DNA of 64,000 nt. It comes from Microbacterium maritypicum. GTDB lineage: Bacteria; Actinomycetota; Actinomycetes; Actinomycetales; Microbacteriaceae. The notes under the pieces were generated by a model, which worked only from the letters and a program-made list of their open reading frames with translations, made no database searches and was not told the DNA's origin. Numbering within the stretch: the stretch's first letter is position 1; every line of letters begins with the position of its first letter. This document shows positions 42,134 through 49,054 of this stretch, piece after piece. Where the stretch lies: NCBI RefSeq assembly GCF_041529975.1, contig NZ_CP168030.1:248001-312000 (forward strand), in the 5' to 3' direction. The position numbers and the translations under genes were made by a program.

Positions 42134-43011
42134 TGTTCCTCCTGCGGTGTGGCGGTGTGAATGGTCGTGGCGCGGGCGAGGACGCTGAGTCCGCGGGCGA
42201 CGGAGAGTTCAGGCTCTGGGGGGACGACGAACTGCGGCGTCGTCATCGAGGGCCAGAGGTGTTGGCGCACGTGGGCCTCGATCGGGGCGCGGACCGCATC
42301 GCCCGCGCGCAGGATCCCGCCGGACAGGATCACCACCGCCGGGTCGTACGAGTGCACGAGCGACGTGACGACCGCGCCCCACACGTGCAGGAAGCGGTCG
42401 CGGATGCCGGGGTGCGCGTCGGTCGTGAAGACCTCGGTCATGGTGGTGCCGGAGGGGAGCGCCCAGGTGCTCGCCAGCGCCTCGCCGCAGCCGATGTTCC
42501 CGCACGGGCATATCGGTCCGTCGAGGTCGACCGTGAGGTGTCCGCCGAGGATGCCGGCGTGCCCGGTGCGTCCCCGCAGGGGCAGGCCGTCGATCATGGC
42601 CGCGGTGCCGATGCCGGTGCCGAGGGTGACGAGCACCGCATCGCCCTCGCGGGCTGCGCTGCCCGTCGAGGTCTCGCCGATCAGCGCCGCCCGGGCGTCG
42701 TTCTCGACCACGGCGGGGAGGCCGAACTCGGTGAGCGCCCAGCTGTTCAGGTCGAGGCCCTCGAGGAAGTCGTACTTCGCGTTGGCGTGCAGCATCCGTC
42801 CGCTGGTCGGGTCGACGACGCCCGGGACGGCGATGCCCACGGCATCCGCAGGGCGCGTGGTCTCGGTCAGGAGTCGGCGGGCTTCGGCGGCGGCGGCGGC
42901 CAGGTCGGCGGGGCTGCCGAGCACGGGGATGCTGCCCGAAGCGACGACACGGGTGCCGTCGATCACGGCGAGCTTGATCTCGGTGCCCCCGAAATCGATG
43001 CACAGCTCCAT
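42130..43011 (-). CDS. ROK-family sugar kinase
   Basis: 293 residues from ATG 43011, with GAGGAGG ribosome site; GTG 43032 is a less likely start. Phosphate-1 loop CIDFGGTEIKLAVID, ENDARAALIGE with catalytic Asp, GTGIGTAAMIDG, and the zinc-type motif GHAGILGG...CPCGNIGCGEALAS. Likely phosphorylates mannose, fructose or glucose in the cytoplasm; the coupled isomerase favours mannose or fructose. No DNA-binding domain, so not a NagC-type repressor. Confidence 0.92.
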   Translation of the reverse strand: MELCIDFGGTEIKLAVIDGTRVVASGSIPVLGSPADLAAAAAEARRLLTETTRPADAVGIAVPGVVDPTSGRMLHANAKYDFLEGLDLNSWALTEFGLPAVVENDARAALIGETSTGSAAREGDAVLVTLGTGIGTAAMIDGLPLRGRTGHAGILGGHLTVDLDGPICPCGNIGCGEALASTWALPSGTTMTEVFTTDAHPGIRDRFLHVWGAVVTSLVHSYDPAVVILSGGILRAGDAVRAPIEAHVRQHLWPSMTTPQFVVPPEPELSVARGLSVLARATTIHTATPQEEQ

Positions 43012-43050
43012 CCGGCCTCCTCGTCGCCTCACCGACTGCCTCGTCGATGA

Positions 43051-43085
43051 TTGGTAACGTTATCAACGCGGTGTGGGGGTGTCAA
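43051..43085 (-). promoter_or_regulatory. ROK/manA promoter with operator
   Basis: Minus strand: -35 TTGACA (43080-43085), 17-base spacer, -10 TAACGT (43057-43062). TTGGTAACGTTATCAA (43051-43066) is an imperfect palindrome covering the -10 and matching the sites at 40160 and 44328. Confidence 0.8.
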
Positions 43086-43108
43086 CACCCGATCGGATGC
43101 GGGGAGTC

Positions 43109-43226
43109 CGGGCTCAGCCACGGAGCGGAGCGACACCTCATCGGCGCACCTGCATGACCCCGCGGCCACCTGCATGACAGTGCGTCGGTAATCACTCATG
43201 CATCCGGCGTGGAGTCATGCAAGTGG
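43109..43226. repeat. Short repeats between the ROK and LacI genes
   Basis: GGCTCAGCCACGGAGCGGAG (from 43111) nearly repeats the end of the neighbouring lacI gene (43269-43298). An inverted pair CCACCTGCATGAC (43166-43178) and GTCATGCAAGTGG (43214-43226), one mismatch, and an extra CACCTGCATGAC (43148-43159) lie in the rest of the gap. No gene is seen. Confidence 0.55.
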
Positions 43227-43272
43227 TGTCCGGATGGAGCGGGTGCCCGGACGGAGGTGCCTGGGCGCGGGC

Positions 43273-44295
43273 TCAGCGCACGGAGCGGAGCGACACCGGC
43301 AGCTCGACCTCGCGGGGCGCGGCATCCCGGTCCCCGCCGTCGAGGCGGTCGAGCAGCAGGCGGGTGACCGTGCGGCCGAGCTCGCGGGGGTCGTGGTCGA
43401 TCACGCTGATGGGCACGGGGGACAGCTCGGCGAGCTCGAAGTCGTCGAAGCTCATGATCTCGGGGAAGTCGGCCGCGGCGCGGGACCCGGCGTTGAGCTG
43501 GGCGCTGATCTCCTTGAGCGCGCCGATGGCGTTGCGGTTGTTCGCGCAGAAGATGGCGGTGGGCGGATGCTCGAGGCCGAGCAGTGCCCGGGTGGCTTCG
43601 CGGGCCTGGTCGACGGTCTGCTGGTTCGCGGCGACGATGCTCGGGTCGACGGCGAGTCCGCGTTCTTCGAGTGCACGCACGTAGCCGGCGTATCGGCGCT
43701 CACCGGTGAAGATCGACAGCGCATTGCCGAGGTAGCCGATGCGGGTGTGGCCGTGGTCGATGAGCGCGATCGTGCCGCGGTGCGCGCCGTCGTCGTCGGC
43801 GAGCACGACGCTGTCGACCGCGAGTCCGTCGATGCGGCGCGAGGCGAGGACCACGGGTACGCCCTGGCTCTGCGAGTGCGCGAGGTGGGCGGAGGTGGGG
43901 CCGGCGGGCACGACGATGAGTCCGTCGACTCGGCGGCCGAGGAAGTCGCCGACGAGGTCGGCTTCGCGCGCGGCATCCTCCGACGTGTTGCCGAGCAGGA
44001 TGCGGCGGCCGGTGAGCGCGGCCTCCTCTTCGACGCCGAGCGCGAAGGTGCTGTAGTACGGGTTGGCGATGTTCGTGATCGCGACGCCGATGAGTCCGCT
44101 GCTGTGGCCGGGGCGGATGCTGCGCGCGTTCTCGTTGCGGTGGTAGCCGAGTTCGGCGACGGCTTCCATCACGCGCTGCTGCACGTCGGGTTTGACGTTG
44201 AGTCCGCCCGAGAGCGTGCGCGAGACGGTCATGGGGCTGACGCCCGCTCGGGTCGCGACCTCTTTCACGGTCGGGCGGCGCGCTCGTTCGCTCAT
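43273..44295 (-). CDS. LacI family transcriptional regulator
   Basis: 340 residues from ATG 44295 (GGAGGG ribosome site, better than ATG 44316). Helix-turn-helix TVKEVATRAGVSPMTVSRTL, hinge, and effector domain (IGVAITNIANPYYSTFALGV; FDDFELAELSPVPISVIDHD). Its promoter and those of the importer and ROK/manA operons carry related TGGTAACGTTACCA-type sites, so it is the probable repressor of this sugar regulon. Inducer unknown. Confidence 0.92.
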   Translation of the reverse strand: MSERARRPTVKEVATRAGVSPMTVSRTLSGGLNVKPDVQQRVMEAVAELGYHRNENARSIRPGHSSGLIGVAITNIANPYYSTFALGVEEEAALTGRRILLGNTSEDAAREADLVGDFLGRRVDGLIVVPAGPTSAHLAHSQSQGVPVVLASRRIDGLAVDSVVLADDDGAHRGTIALIDHGHTRIGYLGNALSIFTGERRYAGYVRALEERGLAVDPSIVAANQQTVDQAREATRALLGLEHPPTAIFCANNRNAIGALKEISAQLNAGSRAAADFPEIMSFDDFELAELSPVPISVIDHDPRELGRTVTRLLLDRLDGGDRDAAPREVELPVSLRSVR

Positions 44296-44327
44296 CACTG
44301 CCCTCCGAGGTGTCATGCCTGCGATCT

Positions 44328-44342
44328 AGGGAACGTTACCAG
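44328..44342. promoter_or_regulatory. Operator upstream of lacI
   Basis: AGGGAACGTTACCAG, a close relative of the operators at 40160 and 43051, 33 bases before the lacI start. Indicates autoregulation. Confidence 0.65.
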
Positions 44343-44390
44343 CGGGGTCCGGGATCCGCGGGGTGCTGCCGGCGTCGTCCGTCGCGATGC

Positions 44391-44481
44391 GCGTGCATAA
44401 CTCCTCAGAATCTCCGCCGGAAGGGGGTGCCAGCGCCGATTCCGGGGGCAAGATGGCGGTTCTTGAGGAGTTGTGCACGCG
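44391..44481. repeat. Long-armed inverted repeat between lacI and the aminotransferase gene
   Basis: GCGTGCATAACTCCTCA (44391-44407) and TGAGGAGTTGTGCACGC (44465-44481) pair over 17 bases with one G:T-type mismatch; loop of 57 bases. The 354-base gap 44296-44649 otherwise holds the lacI operator; no gene was found. A dispersed palindromic element or folded RNA is possible. Confidence 0.6.
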
Positions 44482-44649
44482 GGCCGGGCATGCCCACCGT
44501 CACGGACGGAAACGCGAAGTGCGACCGGGGCGGGGCGTCCGTAGATTGGTCGGACCCCGCTGTGAATGGAGTTTTCCCGTGCCCGAGATCCGTGCCCCGC
44601 ATCTGTCCTGTACGGACGCTGTCGGCTGAGCCGGCGCGAACCCACGACC

Positions 44650-45837
44650 ATGACCGCACATCCCTCCTCGCATCCGTTCGACGAACGCACCCGCCTCTTC
44701 CTCGACAGGCCGCAGAGCCGGAAGTGGAGTCTGCACCCCGGTCGTATCGGGGCGTGGGTGGCGGAGATGGACTTCGGCGTCGCGCCCGAGATCGCCGCGG
44801 CGCTGCACCGGGCGGTCGACGATGAGAACCTCGGATACCTCTCACCGCCGCAGGCCACGGAGCTGGGCGAGGCCACGGCGGGGTGGATGCGGAGCGAGTA
44901 CGACTGGGCTGTCGACCCGGAGCGCGTGCATCCGGTGTCCGATGTGATGGCCGCACTCGGGGTCGCGGTGCAGGAGTACGCACCGGCAGGTTCGCCGGTG
45001 ATCGTGCCGACTCCGGCCTATATGCCGTTCCTGACATACTTGCCGGCGATCGGACATCCGGTGATCGAGGTTCCGGGTGTGGAGGTCGACGGACGCTGGC
45101 AGCACGACCTGCAGCGCATCGACGAGGCGTTCGCCGCGGGGGCGCGGACGCTCGTGCTCTGCAACCCGCACAACCCGACGGGAACGATCGTCGGTCGGGA
45201 AGAGCTCGAGGCGATCGCCGAGGTCGTCGAGCGGCACGGCGGGCGGGTGTTCGCGGATGAGATCCACGCGCCGCTGCGCTACGACGGGGCGCCCTTCGTC
45301 CCGTACGCGTCGGTGTCGGAGGCGACGGCCGCGCATACGGTGACGGGGACGAGCGCGTCGAAGGCGTGGAACATCCCGGGGCTGAAGACCGCGCAGCTCA
45401 TCACCTCGAACGACGCGGATCAGCAGCTGTACAAGCGGTTCGGGTTCGCGGTGCAGCACGGGGCGTCGACCCTTGGCGTCGTGGCCTCGACGGCCGCGTA
45501 TCGCGAGGGCAAGCCCTGGTTGTCCGACGTGCTCGAGTACCTCGACGGGTCGCGGCGTGAGCTCGCCTCGCTGGTGGCGGAGCATCTGCCGGGCGCCGTG
45601 TACCGGGTGCCCGATGCCACGTACATCGGCTGGATCGACACCCGGGCGCTCGGCATCCCGGGGCCGCCGGCGGAGTTCTTCCGCGAGCAGGCCGGGGTCG
45701 TGCTCACCGAAGGTCGGTTGCTCGGGCACGGTGCGGAGGGCTTCGTCCGGGTCGTGTTCGCGACCCCGCGCCCGATCCTCGAAGAGGCGTTCGCGGCGAT
45801 GGGCGATGCGGTGCGGCGGGCAGGCCTCGGCGGCTGA
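44650..45837 (+). CDS. MalY/PatB-type PLP-dependent aminotransferase (probable C-S lyase)
   Basis: 395 residues, class I/II aminotransferase fold. WVAEMDFGVAPEI and LGYLSPP are typical of MalY/PatB; CNPHNPTG, FADEIHAPLRYDG and the PLP lysine K238 in TSASKAWNIPGLK are present. Members cleave cystathionine or related thioethers. Start ATG 44650 lacks a strong ribosome site; upstream in-frame codons are less likely. Stand-alone gene. Confidence 0.9.
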   Translation: MTAHPSSHPFDERTRLFLDRPQSRKWSLHPGRIGAWVAEMDFGVAPEIAAALHRAVDDENLGYLSPPQATELGEATAGWMRSEYDWAVDPERVHPVSDVMAALGVAVQEYAPAGSPVIVPTPAYMPFLTYLPAIGHPVIEVPGVEVDGRWQHDLQRIDEAFAAGARTLVLCNPHNPTGTIVGREELEAIAEVVERHGGRVFADEIHAPLRYDGAPFVPYASVSEATAAHTVTGTSASKAWNIPGLKTAQLITSNDADQQLYKRFGFAVQHGASTLGVVASTAAYREGKPWLSDVLEYLDGSRRELASLVAEHLPGAVYRVPDATYIGWIDTRALGIPGPPAEFFREQAGVVLTEGRLLGHGAEGFVRVVFATPRPILEEAFAAMGDAVRRAGLGG

Positions 45838-45932
45838 GGCGACCGGGTCGGACACGTCTGCGGAGGGTGTCAAGGGGCTCTGCGGGTGTCGGTCGTGTGC
45901 CGTAGAAAGGGAGTCGAGAGAAGGGATCCCGC

Positions 45933-46160
45933 ATGGCCGCAGGTGATATCGAGACTTTCCATCGCAATGGCATCTGGTTCAACCGCATCGAGGGTGAATC
46001 GCAGACGTTGGGCGCGAGCTTCGAGACCGAGGCCGATGCGGTGAAGGCCGCTCGTGGTGCGGCGATGGCGCGCCAGGTCGCGCACACGGTGCGCACCGAA
46101 GAGGGTCCCTCGAGGGACGAGAGCGCGTACGAGCGGCACCCGCGCGATCTGATCGGATGA
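45933..46160 (+). CDS. DUF2188-like small protein
   Basis: 75 residues: HRNGIWFNRIEGESQTLGASFETEADAVKAARGAAMARQ has the pattern of DUF2188 (short beta strands, then a helix with alternating Ala). Stop overlaps the next gene's ATG (ATGA). Function unknown. Confidence 0.75.
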   Translation: MAAGDIETFHRNGIWFNRIEGESQTLGASFETEADAVKAARGAAMARQVAHTVRTEEGPSRDESAYERHPRDLIG

Positions 46161-46927
46161 GCGTGCCGTCCGAGGGTGCGCGCGCAGCCGGTTCCGAGGG
46201 GCGGATGCTGTTGCAGGCATGTGTCAACGGCGCCAGGGATCCGGCGGAGCATCCGTGGTTGAGTCTCGACCCCGGCGTGGTGGCCGATGATGCCGCACGG
46301 GCGGTGGCCGCCGGTGCGCGCGAGGTGCATGTGCACCCGAAGGATGCGGCGGGGCGCGACAGCCTGGCCGCTGACGATGTGGCCCGGTGGGTGTGGGCTG
46401 TCCGTCAAGCCGCGCCGGGCGTGCCGGTCGGAGTGACGACCGGCGAGTGGGCCGAGCCCGACATCGAGCGTCGTCTGGCGGCGATCGAGTCGTGGACGGA
46501 GCTGCCCGACCACGCATCCGTCAACTGGCATGAATCCGGTGCCGACGAGGTGGCGGCCCTGCTGCTGCGGCGTGGGGTGGCGGTCGAGGCGGGGTTGTGG
46601 GATGCGGCGGGCTTCGAGGTGTGGAAGCGCTCGCCCGTGCGCGACCGGTGCCTGCGCGTGCTGATCGAGCTGCCCGACGAGCCGGCCGAGACCGTGCGCG
46701 AGCATGCCGAGGGGATGATCGCGCACGTGTCGCTCGAGGGGCCCGACCTGCCCGTCCTGCTGCACGGTGAAGAGGGCTCGACGTGGCCGGTGTTCGACCT
46801 CGCGGTCGAGCTCGGCCTGGATTCGCGGATCGGCTTGGAAGACACTCTGTTGCTTCCCGACGGCAGCAGTGCGCCGGGGAATGCGGCGTTGGTGCGGGCG
46901 GCTGTGCAGCGGATGCGGGGAGTCTGA
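46157..46927 (+). CDS. BKACE family (beta-keto acid cleavage enzyme, DUF849)
   Basis: 256 residues, a little short. TIM-barrel signatures: QACVNGARDPAEHP, AREVHVHPKDAAGRDSL with the zinc-binding His-x-His, PVGVTTGEW, SVNWHESGADEVA, and GLEDTLLLPDG. The family condenses beta-keto acids with acetyl-CoA and cleaves them; the specific substrate here is unknown. Coupled to the DUF2188 gene. Confidence 0.88.
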   Translation: MSVPSEGARAAGSEGRMLLQACVNGARDPAEHPWLSLDPGVVADDAARAVAAGAREVHVHPKDAAGRDSLAADDVARWVWAVRQAAPGVPVGVTTGEWAEPDIERRLAAIESWTELPDHASVNWHESGADEVAALLLRRGVAVEAGLWDAAGFEVWKRSPVRDRCLRVLIELPDEPAETVREHAEGMIAHVSLEGPDLPVLLHGEEGSTWPVFDLAVELGLDSRIGLEDTLLLPDGSSAPGNAALVRAAVQRMRGV

Positions 46928-46962
46928 CGCACGGGGTGGCGAGACTGCGGCATCCTGAGGCC

Positions 46963-47121
46963 ATGTTCGGCGACTCGCTCCTCCCCTTCCTCCTCATGAA
47001 CCTCGCGTTCATCCTCATCGGCATCCTCATCGCGTGGCTGGTGATCTACTCGGCCGTGCGGGCGGCACTCACCTCGCATCGGCAGGCGATGGCGCGAGAC
47101 GGGCGACCCGGCCAAGTCTGA
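46963..47121 (+). CDS. 52-residue single-span membrane protein
   Basis: MFGDSLLPFLLMNLAFILIG, then ILIAWLVIYSAVRAAL, a long hydrophobic segment followed by a charged tail (SHRQAMARDGRPGQV). Start ATG 46963 has only a weak ribosome site. Function unknown; below the size usually called. Confidence 0.5.
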   Translation: MFGDSLLPFLLMNLAFILIGILIAWLVIYSAVRAALTSHRQAMARDGRPGQV

Positions 47122-47242
47122 GCAGCAGCCGGAGCAGCGGGCGCAGTCGCAGCCGGATTGACGGGCCACGGGCGTCGTCGTCTGCTCGCGGATTCGGTCG
47201 CGCCTTCCACGGCGGTCGGCATCCGTATGCCAACGTCTCCCC

Positions 47243-48166
47243 ATGACCGAAATATCGCCACTCGTCGATGCGCGCGCTCGCGCCCTGCCTTTCGCGATCG
47301 GCGTCGGCGGGGGTGTGCTGGGGATTCTGCCGTGGTTGATCGGCGGCGGCATCCTTCCGCTGCAGAACCTCTGGGCGTCGGCGACGATGCCGGAGGACAT
47401 GCCGTTCGTGTTGCTGCCGCTGAGTCAGTACTTCGCGACGCTGCTCTTCTCGGTGCTGCTGCTCGGCGGGGTCTTCGCCGGGTTCGCGGTGCACTTCGTG
47501 GCGCGCCGTCGCGCGGTCGCCGTGTGGCCGGCGGCGCTCGGGGTGCTGCTCGTGCACGTGATCGCGGTGGTGCAGAGCTTCGCGGTGCTGGCCGGAGGGC
47601 TCGGGCTCGGTCGCGGGGGTGACAGTCGAGTGATGCTGTACTTCGCCGGTCTCCTCGGCGGGGTGATCGCGGCGATTCTCCTCGCGCAGCTGGGCTGCTG
47701 GATGACGTCGCGGCGCTCGGTCGGCGTGGTCGCTCTCGGTGTCGTGCTCGCGGCGGTGCCGTTCGCCAACTGGGTGGGCCGCTGTTTCCTAGCCGTCACA
47801 GGCGACGCATTCCCGCCGGTGTTCCTGCCCTATCTGTCGCCCTGGCTGCCGGCGATCGTCGTCGGTGCGGCGCTGGTGTGGTGTGGAGTGCGGCCGGCCT
47901 GGCGGATCGTGGTCTGGGTGGTCGGTCTCCTCGCGGTGTGGGTCGTACCGGCGCTGTTCACGGCGATCCAGTACGGACTCGGCATGCGGGTGCTCGACGG
48001 CGACGTTCCCGAGATGATGAGGGCGTCGGTGGGGGTGTTCCCGATGGTGCTCGCCGAGGTGTGGCAGCCGGTGATCGTGGCGCTCGTGATCGGCGTCGTC
48101 GGCACGGTGGTGCGGATGGTCGTCGAGCGGGATCGGACGCCGGCAGTATCAACGCGCATCGAGTGA
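47243..48166 (+). CDS. Polytopic membrane protein of unknown function
   Basis: 307 residues with about eight hydrophobic helices (about residues 15-35, 60-82, 92-115, 125-148, 160-178, 190-212, 222-245, 270-292). No clear family. The ATG has no ribosome site, so translation may be leaderless. Its 3' end overlaps the convergent hydrolase-fold gene by 18 bases. Confidence 0.7.
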   Translation: MTEISPLVDARARALPFAIGVGGGVLGILPWLIGGGILPLQNLWASATMPEDMPFVLLPLSQYFATLLFSVLLLGGVFAGFAVHFVARRRAVAVWPAALGVLLVHVIAVVQSFAVLAGGLGLGRGGDSRVMLYFAGLLGGVIAAILLAQLGCWMTSRRSVGVVALGVVLAAVPFANWVGRCFLAVTGDAFPPVFLPYLSPWLPAIVVGAALVWCGVRPAWRIVVWVVGLLAVWVVPALFTAIQYGLGMRVLDGDVPEMMRASVGVFPMVLAEVWQPVIVALVIGVVGTVVRMVVERDRTPAVSTRIE

Positions 48167-48979
48167 CTGCCAGAAGTCCACGATGCCTGCCGCGAGTTCT
48201 GCGGGCTGCTCGACCGGCACGAGGGTGCGCGCGCTTTCGATGACGAGGGTCCTGGCGTCGGGGATCCGGCTGGCTGCGGCATCCATCACATCGGGCGTCC
48301 ATTCGCCGCGGTCGTCGCCGGTGATGAGCAGGGTGGGCGCGGTGATCCGCGGCAGGCGGTGCGACGCATCGCCGCGGTTGATGATGAACGATGTGACGGT
48401 GGCGGCGATGCTGCGACGCGGGGCGCGGTTCAGGGCGTGATCGATGACGGCAGTCATCGATCGGTCCTTCGCGTGCGGCGGGATCAGCTGGGCATCGTGG
48501 ATCACGTGCCGGAGGTGGGCGATGGGCCCGAAGTGGGCGAGGATCTGGTTGGCGATGATGAGCTTGATCCGGAACACCGGGTCGATCGGCTCCACCGGCG
48601 AGCTCACCGCGACCAGTGAGCGGACGGTGTCCGGGAAGAGCGCGGCCATGGTCATCCCCACGTGACCACCCCAGGCCGCACCCACCCAGTCGACTCGTCC
48701 GTCTCCCCCGAGCTGCTCGATGATCTGCGCGCCGGCTTCCGCGCACTCCTCGATCGAACTCACCCGTGACAACGGGGTGCTCGCGCCGTAACCGGGGCCG
48801 TCGAGCACGACGAGCGTCCGGTGCGGGGCGAGTGCCTCGACGACCGAACCCCAGGAGTCGCCGTCGACGAACATGCCGTGCCAGAGAACCGCATAGGGGC
48901 CACTGCCCATGACGGTCGCTGCGATGTCGCCGAGCGAGGTGCGGAACCGGGTCTGAACAGGGGCATCTGTGTGATTCAT
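48149..48979 (-). CDS. Alpha/beta-hydrolase-fold protein lacking the catalytic Ser and His
   Basis: 276 residues with a canonical fold: VLWHGMFVDGDSWGSVVEAL (oxyanion region), VVLDGPGYGAS, nucleophile elbow, VSSPVEPIDP, LLITGDDRGEWTP (acid) and VPVEQPAELAAGIVDF. The elbow reads VGAAWGG: the usual Ser is A102. The segment where the catalytic His normally stands reads SARTLVPVEQP, with T252 at the likely position. The chain is otherwise well preserved. Non-catalytic ligand-binding or another chemistry is possible. Divergent from the SARP-type regulator. Confidence 0.85.
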   Translation of the reverse strand: MNHTDAPVQTRFRTSLGDIAATVMGSGPYAVLWHGMFVDGDSWGSVVEALAPHRTLVVLDGPGYGASTPLSRVSSIEECAEAGAQIIEQLGGDGRVDWVGAAWGGHVGMTMAALFPDTVRSLVAVSSPVEPIDPVFRIKLIIANQILAHFGPIAHLRHVIHDAQLIPPHAKDRSMTAVIDHALNRAPRRSIAATVTSFIINRGDASHRLPRITAPTLLITGDDRGEWTPDVMDAAASRIPDARTLVIESARTLVPVEQPAELAAGIVDFWQSLDAR

Positions 48980-49028
48980 GTCTCCAGCCTCGGGCTCGAA
49001 GGATGCCTCGATCCTGGCTCTCGACCGA

Positions 49029-49049
49029 GTGCAACGTTCGTGCAATGAT
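49029..49049 (+). promoter_or_regulatory. GTGCAA direct repeats with 11-base period, possible SARP site
   Basis: GTGCAA at 49029-49034 and again at 49040-49045, directly before a -10-like AATGAT (49044-49049) and the GTG start (49055). SARP regulators bind direct repeats with 11-base periodicity, so the large regulator may control its own promoter and the divergent hydrolase-fold gene. Two repeats only. Confidence 0.55.
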
Positions 49050-49054
49050 CGGCT

